Shown here piece after piece: positions 20,184 through 32,049 of a DNA stretch of 64,000 nt. This DNA is from Dactylis glomerata (taxonomy: Eukaryota; Streptophyta; Magnoliopsida; Poales; Poaceae): assembly GCA_007115705.1 (NCBI GenBank), contig QXEO01002114.1, forward strand, positions 124,001 to 188,000, given 5' to 3'. Made by a program: the position numbers and the translations under genes. The notes beneath the pieces are model-generated. The model was not told the DNA's origin, searched no databases, and saw only the letters and a program-made list of their open reading frames with translations. Position 1 is the stretch's first letter. The number at the start of each line of letters is the position of its first letter.

Positions 20184-20700
20184 TGTTGGGGATATACCAA
20201 ATGGGTATACCAGCGACGTAGTCCTAAACCAGCAAGCCAGGGTGGCCCATCAGGGTGGTATGGCGGATTTCCTATCGGGCGACCCAGTTGCTGGAAGCCC
20301 ATGGCGGATATTGGACGCAGGAGCTCATGGCGGATCCGAAGACAGGCCCATGGCGGGTTGCCTTGTAGTACACGCATAGGACTTAGTCTAGGACTCCATA
20401 TTGTATCCGCTCTGGTACCATCATGATGCCCATGCCAGGCGCCTTTATAAGCCGGCATGGAGGAGCCCTTGAGGCACCGAGACTTAGATACGGCCAATCG
20501 CATAGCAAAACAGCCAACCTTATCATTGTAACCAAACACTTGTTGCCATATAGTGAATTATAGCAGCACGTAGGGTCTCGCCACCGTTGCGGGATCTAAA
20601 GCTGGGTAAACTCGTGGTACCACCGTCCCGGATCGCTCCACCGTGTTCACCCCCTTCCACAAACCGCCATACACCTACCCCTATGGCAGATCTGTTGACA
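20184..20700 (+). repeat. 3' LTR of Gypsy A, ~517 bp
   Basis: Starts TGTTGGGGATATACC after the polypurine tract, has a TATA-like TTTATAAG near 20444 and ends TTGACA at 20700 (alternative end GCAACA at 20721). It contains three exact ATGGCGGAT 9-mers (20260, 20301, 20327). Gag sequence of element B resumes directly after it. Confidence 0.75.
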
Positions 20701-20721
20701 AAACCACGACAAGCCGCAACA

Positions 20722-21820
20722 AGCAGTTCCATCCAAGAGCATCAAGGGAGTATAATCAATCACCAGATGACATGCTAAATGGACCATGCCATATACACTA
20801 TGCATTCATCGACAACAAAAGGGTGTCCCGGTATGCAATGAAGGATTGTAGGACGTTCTTAAAACTCCAGGAAGTAGCAGGAAATAAGCCAGGCGAAGAA
20901 AGGAGGCAAGGCTATGATGGAAACACAAACAATGCACCTCCAGCAAATCAGCAAGCAACCAACTAAGCGGCACAAGGACAAAGTCAGCCAAAAATCAAGG
21001 AAACGACAATGATGGAGGATACATCCCATCCAAATGACACATCACCGCAATGATACAACCTGTACCAAAGTCGCAAAAAGAGGAAAAAAGCATCTCTTGA
21101 CAAGTCAGTTTAGCAATAACATCGCCTCCAGTGACTACAAAATATTTGCACTGGTCCAAGCAGCCAATAGAATTCAATAGAGAAGACCACCCAATAACAG
21201 TACCTCGGCCAGGAAACGCGCCCCTGGTACTCAAAGCTCAGATAGGAGGATATGACGTGGAAAGAGTGTTTATGGATGTAGGAAGTGGAATAAACTTGAC
21301 ATATGCAAAGACGCTACGAGCAATGCGCATATCACTAGAGTTCCTCAAGCCAACAGATTGTTCCTTCCATGGAATCGTACCTGGCAGTGCAAACTACCCA
21401 TTGGGTCGAATAGCACTCGACGATTGTTTTGGCAATCGCCAGAACTATAGAAAGGAGAAGCTCGACTTTGAAGTCATGGATTTGCCCTCTCAGTATCATG
21501 CGATCCTCAAACGACCTGTGTTTTCGCATTTTATGGCAGAACCCCACTATACCTACCTGGTACTCAAGATGCCAGGTCCCAACGGAATAATCACTGTGAA
21601 GGGAAGCTTCGAACTCTCTGATATATGCTACAAAGAGTTTCACAAGATTGCGCAAACATTTGGTATGACAGCCAAATATGGACAACTCAACGGCAAAATA
21701 GAGAAGGCAACCATAACTACTATAAAGCAACACGCAGAGCCAGAAGCAAAGAAACTTCGAGTCCAAGCATTAGACCCGGACAAATCTACAACAAATGAGT
21801 CAGGGACTCCTACAACCTAA
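20722..21820 (+). pseudogene. Gypsy B gag C-terminus and aspartic protease
   Basis: Gag is recognised from the Tat-type signature DDMLNGPCHIHY followed by MKDCRTFLKLQE (about 20765-20880). The frame ends at TAA 20964, and the next part carries two TGA stops (near 21030 and 21100) before the protease ORF from 21131. The latter includes KYLHWSKQPIEFNREDHPI, GNAPLVLKAQIGGYDVERVF and the active site MDVGSGINLTYAKTLRAM (D at 21275-21277); related elements usually have Ala or Gly where Val follows the Asp. It ends GTPTT at TAA 21818-21820. No RT follows, so the element lost or never had the rest of pol. Confidence 0.8.
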
Positions 21821-22187
21821 GCGACAATCTCTGATGAGCAATTAGAAAGTAGAGTAAGTAGAATAAGGCTACTAAGCCACGAGTCATAAGGGCAAGACCC
21901 TCTAGATCCAGAACATAGGCCACCGGTCGGGTCTTTTGGGCCACCCCATGTATCTTTACATTCAACATAATAAAAGACAAGTTCCTCATATTTTGAGTTT
22001 ACAAGTCTATCATATCACAGATTCTACGCGAATAAATACAAATAGCATACTACAAAAATTGCGGTCGACGCACAAACAACAAAAGCTTCTTGAGTACAAC
22101 TCTCTGATAACAGCATCAGAATAGTTAAAACTCTCACGCTCACAAAAATAGAACAAAGAAAACTACAATGAGTAAATCCACGACTAC
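21821..22187 (+). other. Spacer between protease and antisense ORFs of B
   Basis: No ORF supported. An AATAAAAG stretch near 21969 could serve as the sense poly(A) signal. The junction replaces all of RT to integrase. Confidence 0.4.
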
Positions 22188-23010
22188 AACTCCACTTGAT
22201 CTGACGAATCAACAAGGAGTGGGTTCAAATAATGATACTCGCAAAAGAAGTTAGCATCGGCTTCGAGCAGTCTCGCAATCATCCTTCTTGCAGGCTGAAG
22301 GGTAGCATCCATATGAATCTATAGCGCAATAGTTCTAAATATTTGTGAAGAAGGCAAGCCCAAAGACATGGTACTAAAATTCACCCTTGGATGCCACTTT
22401 TGTACCCAGCCAAGAGCAAAATAGGCACCAGCTATGAGATTTAGTTCTATAAGACAATGAATGTGCCGACTCGTCCTGAAAACCTCGAGTAGCTGACCAA
22501 AATTCTCAGGAGGAGGATTTCTGGGAAGTATAACCGAAAACATGGTTGTTAAAGATTTCGGCAACCATCCACAGATTCTCCGACATGACGCACATGATCC
22601 GCAAGAGAACGATGGCACCTCGGCGACTAGCATCAATCCAGAAAGTATTGGTATCTGATGATACCCTTTCAAGAGCTGCAACTCGTTCAAAAACCCAACA
22701 ATTTTCAGCGACAGGGTCCAAATAGATATCTGAGAAGTATGAAGTCAAAAGATATGTAGAACTAAATGTAGCAACAAAAAAACTCAGGGGCTCCGGGCAG
22801 CTTACATTGCAGTTGCTCCCATGCTGACTCAACGATCTCAATAAGGAAAGCATCACACTCTTCAAGGTGAACAATCTTTGCCATCAGATCAGACACCTGA
22901 CTCTCAAGAGAGGACACCTTCTTCAGCAAACCAAAAGACTTCCTAGCTTGATCCATGGCAGTTCTTGCCTGCCATTTCAAAAGGGACAACCGACCTTCAA
23001 GATCAGCCAT
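22188..23010 (-). pseudogene. Second antisense ORF (C-terminal type) of element B
   Basis: The minus-strand exon 23010 to about 22800 begins MADLEGRLSLLKWQARTAMD with heptad-like coiled coil and ends EQLQC before GTAAGC. The next exon carries ENCWVFERVAALERVS, RRGAIVLLRIM and, in another frame, LNLIAGAYFALGWVQKWHP and ARRMIARLLEADANFFCEYH, ending DSSDQVEL at TAG. These strings resemble the C-terminus of grass Gypsy antisense proteins as I remember them. One frameshift and at least one stop are present. It lies downstream of the stop of the first aORF (23306), so it is either a second gene or the tail of a fused ancestor. Confidence 0.55.
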
Positions 23011-23305
23011 CCTCGACAGATGCTCAGCACAACGACAAGAAGAATGATGACCAGAGGGAACCCCAGAATCTAATATATTTGTGGGCAGTGAGCCACGTTA
23101 AAATTCTGGAGTTTCGCATCACAATCAGGCTGGACAAACAAAGTAGGATAAACTTCAAATACAAGACATGTTGAATGCCATGAATTCCAGCACAAAATAT
23201 TTATAAGAAACAGATTCTGAGCAAAAGACTACCAAAATATAATGTTTCGAGTTACAGCAAAATGGGACTAAACATAAAACTATTCTATGAGGATAGGCAA
23301 AAAGT

Positions 23306-23583
23306 CTACGCCACCTCAGTAGCAGCGGGGTCCATGGGAGCAGGTGTACTCGAGGAAGGCGCAGAAGTCCCAGGTGCAGGAGTTGAAGGAGTTGGCGCAG
23401 GGAGAATTAGAGATATGAGTCGGGCGCATACTCATTCGCCTTCTTAAAGAACTCCATCTCCAGTACACTTCCTCGCCATGCGATTGGGTGAGAGCAATCG
23501 TCCCTTCGACACCTCATTTCACCGATGAAAGCTTCATCGCAAGAATGGGTCTTTGATGGTATCGAAGGCTTCGACCAGCTTCC
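23306..23583 (-). pseudogene. C-terminal exon of first aORF of element B
   Basis: Continues from 32050 across element E as LPVGNLRKLVEAFDTIKDPF, then GVEGTIALTQSHGEEVYW in a shifted frame, and ends in a Pro/Ser/Ala-rich tail PGTSAPSSSTPAPMDPAATE-VA at TAG 23308-23306. Two in-frame stops and a frameshift are present. Confidence 0.6.
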
Positions 23584-25217
23584 GGATACGTCTCAAACGT
23601 ATCTATAATTTTTTATGCTCCATGCTTGTTCTTACACCATTTGCTTAGTGTTTTGTTACACTTCGTGGCGTTTTTATGCATTTTCCGGAACTAACCTATT
23701 AACAAGATGCCACAGTGCCAGTTTCCTGTTTTCTGCTATTTTTGTGTTTCAGAGAAGTTACATAGGAAATATTCTCGGAATTGGACGAAACAAAAGCCGA
23801 ACATCCTAATATTTACCGAAGCTTCCAGAAGTCCGAAGAAGAGACGGAGGGGGGCCACGGGTTGGCTACACCATAGGGCGGCGCGGCCAGCCCCTGGCCC
23901 GCGCCCCCTATGGGTGAGGCCGCCCTGGTCCACCTCTGATGCCGCCCCTTTGCCTATAAAGACCCCCCGACGGGAAAAACCTAAACACCCAATCAATTTT
24001 CCAGAAACACATCGTGATCCGCCGCCGTCGTCGACCCGAGATCGGGAGGGTCCAAAAGCTCTTCCCGGCACCCTGCCGAAGAGGGGAATCTCCACCAGAG
24101 GTCTTCTTCATCGTCATGCTTGCCTCCGGCGTGATGAGTGAGTAGTCTACCTTGGACTATGGGTCCATAGCAGTAGCTAGATGGTTTTCTTCTCCATCAT
24201 GTGCTTCATGTTTAGATCTCGTGAGCTGCCTTACATGATCGAGATCATCTTTATGTAATTCTACATGTTGTGTTTGTTAGGATCCGATGAATATTGGTGT
24301 TATGTTAAGTTGATGTGCTGAATATTATCTTATGTTATCTCTATGTTGTTTATGATCTTACATGCTCTCCGTTGTTAGTAGCTATCTTGGCCAAGTAGAT
24401 ACTAGTGACTCCAAGAGGGGGTATTTATGCTCAATAGTTGGGTTCATGCCTCTATTTAATCTGGGGGAGTGACAGAAACCTCTAAGGTTGTAGATGTGAT
24501 GTAGCCACTAGGGAGAAAACAACAATCTTGTGTCCAAGGACATTTGCTTTGTTTACATTACACACTTTGCTTAATGCAGTTATTTGTTGTTTGCAACTTA
24601 ATACTCAAGGGGTCCTCGGATGATTCCCCGCGAGTGGATTATTAGTCATAGATGCAGTTGGATGGCGATCTATGTATCTTGTTGTAATGCCAAGAGTAAA
24701 TCTCATAGTGATCCTCGTGACATATGAACGTTATCTTTATTCTATCAATTGCTCAACTGTAATTTGTTTACCCAGCATGTTGTTATTTATCTTATGGAGA
24801 GACACTACTAGTGAACTATGGACCCCGGTCCAATTTCCTTTACATTGCTATTACTGTTTACTTTTACTCGCACTGTTTACTTTCTCGCATACTACTATTA
24901 CTTTCCACTCGATACGCTCAATCCTTTGTTTACAGCAAACCGGTGAGATTGACAACCTCATTGTAAGTTGGGAGCAAAGTTCTTGGTTGTATTGTGTGCA
25001 GGTTCCATGTTGCTACTGGTGCAAAGTAAAGCCCTAGACGAGGCGCCTTATAAATTATCCGGAGCTGTCCCGAAGCTAGCAGGCATCACCTTCTGAAGTT
25101 TGCCTTTTTCCTACTAGTTCGATAAACTGAGGGAAGACTTGCTACTGTGCTCATCATACCTTCCTCTTGGGGTTCCCAACTGGGTGCGTCAAATTGGCAC
25201 CATCAAACAAGCAATCA
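23584..25217 (+). repeat. 5' LTR of element E
   Basis: Begins GGATACGTCTC, where the 3' LTR has TGATACGTCTC, so the terminal T has mutated. TATA box TATAAAG at 23955-23961. Ends AAGCAATCA. Left TSD is 23579-23583. Confidence 0.9.
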
Positions 25218-25224
25218 AGTTTTC

Positions 25225-25242
25225 TGGCACCGTTGCCAGGGA
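25225..25242 (+). other. Primer-binding site of element E, tRNA-Asp type with two mismatches
   Basis: TGGCACCGTTGCCAGGGA; the perfect tRNA-Asp complement would be TGGCGCCGTTGCCGGGGA. Confidence 0.85.
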
Positions 25243-25404
25243 AAAAGAAGATTTCTGCAAGGGGAGTTGCGCACGCACATCCTTTACATTGTTTATTGTT
25301 TTGCTTTACTTTATTTTTGCTTGCATCTCTTTATCAAAAACACAAAAAAAATAGTTTCCTATTAGTTTTGTTATTTTTACTTGTCTGCTTTTAGCTTTGC
25401 TAGA

Positions 25405-27467
25405 ATGGGTACTCATGAGAACAACAAGTTGTGTGATTTTACTAGCACTAATAATAGTGATTTTATCTGCACTCCTATTGCGCCACCTGCTCCTGCTGCA
25501 AATTTTTATGAGATTAAACCTGCTTTATTGATCCTTGTTATGAAAGAGCAATTTTCTGGTGCTAGTACTGATGATGCTGCAGCTCATCTCAACAATTTTG
25601 TTGAGCTATGTGAGATGCAAAAATATAAGGATGTAGAAGGTGATATTATTAAACTTGAGTTGTTTCCTTTTTCTTTAAGAGGAAAAGCTAAGGATTGGTT
25701 GCTATCTTTGCCTAGAAATAGTATTGATTCATGGGCTAAGTGTAAGGATGCTTTTATTGGAAAATACTATCCTCCTGCTAAGATTATAGCTTTGCGTAGT
25801 GATATCATGAAGTTTAGACAGTTTGATAATGAACATGTTGCTCATGCTTAGGAAAGAATGAAATCTATGATAAAGAATTGCCCTACTCATGGACTGACTA
25901 CTTGGATGATTGTCCAAACTTTTTATGCAGGACTAAATTTTTATTCAAAAATCTATTGGATGCAGCTGCTGGAGGCACTTTTATGTCCCTTACCTTGGGC
26001 GCCGCAACCAAACTTCTTGACAACATGATGGTAAATTATTCTGAATGGCACACCAAGAGAGCTACACAAGGTAAGAAGGTAAATTCTGTTGAGGAAACCT
26101 CTTCCTTGAGTGATAAGATTGATGCTATAATGCTTATGCTTTCTAATGATAGGACTCATGTTGATCCTAAAAATGTTCCTTTGGCCTCTTTGGTTGCTCA
26201 AGAAGAGCATGTTGATGTAAACTTCATTAGAAATAATAATTTTAACAACAATGCTTATAGGAACAATTTTGCTAGTAACAATTATAGGCCGTATCTATCT
26301 ACCAATGGTAATGGTTATAGTAACTCTTATGGTAATTCCTCCAACAACACTAGGGCCGCGCCCTCTGAGCTCGTAGTCATGCTCAAGGACTTCATCGGTA
26401 AGCAAACTGCTTTTAACAAGTCTGTTGAGGAAAAGTTAGGCAAAATTGATATTCTTGCTTCTAAAGTTTATAGCCTTGCTCTTGATGTTGAACTTCTGAA
26501 ACTAAAAGTCTTGCCTAATTAGGTGAAGAAGAACAATACTTTTGCCACTGCTAATGCTATCCAAGTTAAAATTCATGAAAATGTTAGGATGCTAGCAGAA
26601 TTGCATGCCAGATGGGAAAGAGAAGATGAGATGGCTAGAAATATGAAGGTATGTACCATTACTACCTCTAATGATGTTGTTCCAAATGCTAGCAATCCTC
26701 TTACTTTGATTGGTGTAGAGAAAACTCCTACTCCTTGTGTTAAAAAGCCCAAAACTGTAAAAACTTTTTCTCAAAAGAGTGCTGAAATTTTTCGGAGTGT
26801 AGGAGATGATAGCTCTAGTTCTTTCAATGATTTTGATGTTGATGGCTGCAATATATCTGAAGTTATTTTCTTCTTGCAAAAGCTTTCTTTGAGTCACAAT
26901 GCTAGTTCTATAAATGTTGCTTTTACAAAGCATATTACCAATGCTCTTATGAAAATTAGGGATGAAAAGTTGAAGCAAAAAGCTTCTATTCCCAAGAAGT
27001 TGGAAGATGGTTGGGAACCCATCATTGATATGCATGTTAATGGTTTTGATTGCCATGCTTTATGTGATCTAGGTGCTAGTATTTCTATTATACCTAGAAA
27101 GATTTATGACATGCTTGATTTACCACCGCTTGAAAAGTGTTATTATGATGTTCCTATTGCTGATGTTGCTAAGAAGAAACCTTTGGGAAGGATTAATGAT
27201 GTTCTTATTATGGTTAACAATAACCTTGTTCCCGTTGATTTTCTTGTCATGGATGTTGAATGCAATGCTTCATGTCCTATTATTTTGGGAAGACCCTTTC
27301 TTCGAACTGTAGGTGCCATCATTGATATGAGGGAAGGCACCATCAAATATCAATTCCCACTCAAGAAAGGTATGGAACACTTCCCTAGCAGGAGGAAGAA
27401 ATTACTTTTTGACTCTATTCTTAGAGAAAATTATGAACTTGATGCTTCATCATTTGATATTACTTGA
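25405..27467 (+). pseudogene. Athila-like gag-protease of element E (two stops, one frameshift)
   Basis: ATG 25405 gives MGTHENNKLCDFTSTNNSDF. The gag core follows (EQFSGASTDDAAAHLNNFVE, LRGKAKDWLLSLP, SWAKCKDAFIGKYYP). TAG at 25849-25851, a one-base frameshift in the T/A-rich stretch near 25935-25955, and TAG at 26520-26522 interrupt the frame. The middle has an Asn-rich stretch (about 26220-26350). Protease is visible as GFDCHALCDLGASISIIPRK and PIILGRPFLRTVGAII. The frame ends ELDASSFDIT at TGA 27465-27467. The last codons and downstream sequence match the end of the 197-aa ORF in F, marking a shared junction. No RT follows. Confidence 0.88.
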
Positions 27468-30383
27468 TTCGCACTTTCTACGCCTAGCTCAAAGGCATTA
27501 AAGAAAAGCACTCTTGGGAGATAACCCATTGTTTTATTTTCAGTTCTTTTTCTTTTATTTGAGTCTTGGAAGTTATTACTACCATAATAACCACTCCTTA
27601 TTCTTTTTGTTTGTTGTTGTGCCAATAGAAACCTCTAATTTGAGTGGGGTAAGATTTGGGGATGTTGCTATCCTTAAACAGATTTTGGTGATGCACCGTA
27701 AAAATTTGTGAAAATTCTCGGAATATCTTTTTGACCTGCGATTTCTTGTGCACATGCCCCAGTTTATATCCAAACTTTCATTAGTTTTACACTTTTTGAT
27801 TTGAGCAACAGAAAACTCTCGAAAAAATCGACCTTTGTTAGCTGTTCTGTTTTGACAAATTTTTGCCACTATTTGTGTTTGACTCTCGATCGCTTTCTTT
27901 TTTAGTTCTTTTGATCACAGAACTTTTGGGGAAGTTGCTACAGTAGTATATGCTTTCTATGTGGTGGTTTTGAGTTGAAATCTGAACCAAAAAGGGTTGA
28001 TTCATTATTATGCTTACACTAATGTTGTTGATAGAATTGTGTTGAGTTTTGTATGAAGGAAGTTTTCAAGTGTAAGGATTGGAGAATGATGAGATGAGAT
28101 GAAGAATGGACAAAAGCTCAAGCTTGGGGATGCCCACGCACCCCAAGAAATATCCAAGAGGTACAAGCGTCAAAGCTTGGGGATGCCCCCGAGGCACCCC
28201 TTCTTCATCGGCAAAAATCAGGTCACCTTTCAACACACCATATTTTTATTGCTTCATGCACTATGCGTTTTTCTTGGAGCGTCTTTACTTTAGTTTTCAG
28301 TTTTGTTTTGTTTTGTTTGCTGCAATAAATGGTTGGACCCCAACAAATTTCTTTTGGAGGAGATTTACTTGCTTTTCATTTGCCAAGAACACTCCGTTTT
28401 TCACTCTTATCGTTCAACGAGTGTTCTCTTTTTCTAGAACTGTGTTTAGCTTTTGTTTTTCGCCTTGATTTTTGTTCAGATCTTGTTTTATCTTTGTATC
28501 AAGGTGTATTTTGACCTCTGGTCTGTATTGGTATTCATCAAAAGAGTTGTTTCAAAAAGGTTTGAATGGTGTTAGAAAAGAGAAAAAGTTTCATACAAAA
28601 AAGTGGTACAAAAAGGAGCTTGTTATACTGCGGCTTAGACTTTTGCATGCCATGCTTGATGTTATTTTGATAGTATGCTTAGTGTTTTTGTTGTAGCATG
28701 GCTTGTCTCAAATGACTGAGATTGCTTAATGAGCCTTTGAAAAAATCATGCGTTGTTTTTATTATTTGGAAGCATTTATTTGGTTTTCTCCTTGATGCTT
28801 TATTTGGGTTGACTTGGCGCATGCTTACAACATGTTTGACTCATACAAAGTCGCCATAAGCCTCTATGATCATTTAGTTTTTGACTTTTGATGCCCTTTT
28901 ATGCTTCTCTTAATGATATTTTGTCGCTATGCATGTTTATGGCCGTTATTGCTCTCTTAGTTGGTCACTCCCAGTCTTTTACTAGCCCTCATTTTGTACT
29001 GAGTATGAGCTCTACTCGTCCATCCAACTCCCAAAAACCAATTTATTCCAATTTGTCCACCATACATACCTATTAACAATTTGCTATTCCAAAGTTTATT
29101 TGACTTGCTTTTATCTATCCTTCAAATTAAACTCTTTTGGTGTTATGCGAAAATTGATCAGTAAAGCTCTAACGAACCTGATGGCACACTTTACTATTCT
29201 CACTTTTAAAATTTTGACATTGTGGCTCTCTTATGTTGAGTTGTTATGCTTGCAAGTTGTAAGTTGGAAATTAGCTCAGCCATGCCGTCATGGGGCAAGC
29301 TTTCAACATTGCACTTCTTATTTGAGTGGATATCGTGATCTTTTGTTTATAGATACTCGCGATGTGAAATAAGTTGGGAATCTTGCAGGATCATGGAGTT
29401 TGTATACGTGTTAAAGAAACGCCTGGGCCGCTAATCTAAGCCATGCATAATTCATGTTGGAAATTTACAGCATGCCCATAGTGAACATTCGACGACGCAT
29501 GTCAAAAAAAAAGTTATACCAATGGTAAATAAAAGAGATGCTGAGGTGTTCATTGTTTGTTTGTCCTGTCATTTTGATGTGGGCTTGTTCCATGTCATCG
29601 GGCACGGAGGTACCCCGTTGGCGGTTCTCGATGATACGTGTATACTTACAATGACAAGAGCTTACTTGGGACTCTAAGTCGAGTAGCATGAGGTTTGGGT
29701 ATTCATACTTCATGGGACACGAGGTTTTCAACTTATGATTTGTCAAGCATATGCTTCATAATTGTACTCGCATTAACTTTAACCATTCAAGATGCCTATG
29801 ATGGGGCAATGAGAGCTCAAAACTAGTAAGTACCATAATTTTTGAAGGTTTATAAAACTTGCAATCACTGCTTCCCTCTGCGAAGGCCTTTCTTTTACTT
29901 TTATGTTGAGTCTCCACCTTCTACCTTTATGCACCGTCTAAGAGAGCATAGTTGTCATTCTGAGTTTAATGTGCATAGTCCCAAAGTTTATCATTGATTG
30001 ATTCATGATTTTGGTTTCACTTGTTCTTAAATTATTTGTATCTAGTCGCCCTCTTAAACTTGAAGGTGTCCTATGCATTTATGTTTTGCTATTCCGTGAA
30101 GGACAAGATGAAAACCTTATGCTATGTTTTTCCATTTGATTTGAACACACGTTTGACTTTCATTGTTTCATTTTTCATGATCTTTCATTTGTGTTCTATT
30201 TCATGTTATAACATGGTTGCTAAGTTTCTTCTATCAAGATTATGTCTTTCATGCCTATGTTTTAAGTTCTTTTGATCCCAGCACTCAATGCTTTACATAG
30301 ATGATCAAGATTGTGATGGTGTATGTCACCTCAAAAATTATTCTTTTGTTATCACTTACCTACTCGAGGACGAGCGGGAGTTA
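27468..30383 (+). other. Conserved non-coding 3' domain of element E
   Basis: About 2.9 kb homologous to the same domain of D, F and G, without pol motifs. A short ORF (28099-28293) with a hydrophobic segment, TIFLLLHALCVFLGAS, overlaps the hairpins. Its reading frame is shared by E, F and G but broken in D. Confidence 0.75.
28123..28200 (+). other. Paired conserved hairpins of element E
   Basis: Hairpin 1 (28123-28147) CTTGGGG/CCCCAAG with an 11-base loop; hairpin 2 (28179-28200) GGGG-A-TGCC, loop CCCGA, GGCA-CCCC. Each begins within a copy of the polypurine-tract-like 14-mer (28120-28133, 28173-28186). Confidence 0.65.
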
Positions 30384-30397
30384 AGCTTGGGGATGCT
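30384..30397 (+). other. Polypurine tract of element E
   Basis: AGCTTGGGGATGCT directly precedes the 3' LTR start at 30398. Confidence 0.8.
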
Positions 30398-32044
30398 TGA
30401 TACGTCTCAAACGTATCTATAATTTTTGATGCTCCATACTTGTTCTTACACCATTTGCTTAGTGTTTTATTACACTTCGTGGCGTTTTTATGAATTTTCC
30501 GGAACTAACCTATTAACAAGATGCCACAGTGCCAGTTCCCTGTTTTCTGCTATTTTTGTGTTTCAGAAAAGTTACACAGGAAATATTCTCGGAATTGGAC
30601 AAAACAAAAGCCGAACCTCCTAATATTTACCGAAGCTTCCAGAAGTCCGAAGAGGAGACAGAGGGGGGCCACGGGCCGGCCACACCATAGAGCGGCGTGG
30701 CTAGCCCCTGGCCCGTGCCCCCTATGGGTGAGGCCGCCCTAGTCCACCTCTAACGCCGCACCTTCGCCTATAAAGACCCCCCGACGGGAAAAACCTAAAG
30801 ACCCGATCAATTTTTCAGAAACACATCGCGATCCGCCGCCGTCGTCGACCCGAGATTGGGAGGGTCCAGAAGCTCTTCCCGGCACCCTACCGGAGAGGGG
30901 AATCGCCACCGGAGGTCTTCTTCATCGCCATGCTTGCCTCCGGCGCGATGAGTGAGTAGTCTACCTTGGACTATGGGTCCATAGTAGTAGCTAGATGGTT
31001 GTCTTCTCCACCATGTGCTTCATGTTTAGATCTCGTGAGCTGCCTTACATGATCGAGATCATCTTTATGTAATTCTACATGTTGTGTTTGTTGGGATCCA
31101 ATGAATATTGGTGTTATGTTAAGTTGATGTGCTGAATATTATCTTATGTTATCTCTATGTTGTTTATGATCTTGCATGCTCTCCGTTGTTAGTAGCTTTC
31201 TTGTCCTAGTAGATACTAGTAACTCCAAGAGGGGGTATTTATGCTTGATAGTTTGTTTCATGCCTCTATTTAATCTGGGGGAGTGACAGAAACCTCTAAG
31301 GTTGTAGATGTGATGTTGCCACTAGGGAGAAAACAACAATCTTGTGTCCAAGGACATTTGCTTTGTTTATATTACACACTTTGCTTAATGCAGTTATCTG
31401 TTGTTCGCAACTTAATACTCAAGGGGTCCTCGGATGATTTCCCGTGAGTGGATTATTAGTCATAGATGCAGTTGGATGGCGGTCTATGTATCTTGTTGTA
31501 ATGCCCAGAGTAAATCTCATAGTGATCCTCATGACATATGCACGTTATCTTTATTCTATCAATTGCCCAACTGTAATTTGTTTACCCAACATTTTGTTAT
31601 TTATCTTATGGAGAGACACCACTAGTGAACTGTGGACCCCGGTCCAATTTCCTTTACATTGCTATTACTGTTTACTTTTACTCCCACTGTTTACTTTCTC
31701 GCATACTACTATTACTTTCCACTCGATACGCTCAATTCTTTGTTTACAGCAAACCGGTGAGATTGACAACCTCATTGTAAGTTGGGAGCAAAGTTCTTGG
31801 TTGTGTTGTGTGCAGGTTCCACGTTGCTGCTGGTGCAAAGCAAAGCTCTGGACAAGGCACCTTATAAATTGTCCGGAGCTATCGCGAAGCTAGCAGGCAT
31901 CACCTTCTGAAGTTTGGCTTTTTCCTACTGGTTCGATAAACCTCGGTTTCTTTCTGAGGAAAGACTTGCTACTATGCTCATCATACCTTCCTCTTGGGGT
32001 TCCCAACTGGGTGCGTTAAATTGGCACCATCAAACAAGCAATCA
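30398..32044 (+). repeat. 3' LTR of element E
   Basis: Starts TGATACGTCTCAAACGTATC and ends AAGCAATCA, followed by TSD CTTCC at 32045-32049. Carries an extra short stretch near 31950 relative to the 5' LTR. Confidence 0.92.
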
Positions 32045-32049
32045 CTTCC

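Larger units (their letters stand above)
8462..20700 (+). mobile_element. Gypsy A (Tat-like lineage) 3' half, with antisense ORF, interrupted by D
   Basis: Visible parts: integrase C-terminus, a 3' region carrying a minus-strand multi-exon ORF, a polypurine tract and a 3' LTR. The 5' half lies before the window. The Copia element at 1-8461 is inserted in its integrase and element D (12272-19292) in its antisense ORF. An antisense ORF between pol and the 3' LTR and tandem repeats in the 3' region are known for Tat-lineage Gypsy elements of grasses (for example Grande). The right end is 20700 (TTGACA) or possibly 20721 (GCAACA), both ending CA. It is inserted in the gag of Gypsy B. Confidence 0.8.
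23584..32044 (+). mobile_element. Element E: Athila-like Gypsy with gag-protease only
   Basis: Complete 8461-bp element with TSD CTTCC at 23579-23583 and 32045-32049. LTRs are 1634 and 1647 bp and differ by roughly 5% by eye, mainly transitions. A tRNA-Asp-type primer site, decayed gag-protease, the shared non-coding domain and a polypurine tract follow. No RT, RNase H or integrase. It shares LTR start, leader and 3' domain with D, F and G but differs in the coding slot. Inserted in the aORF of element B. Confidence 0.92.
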
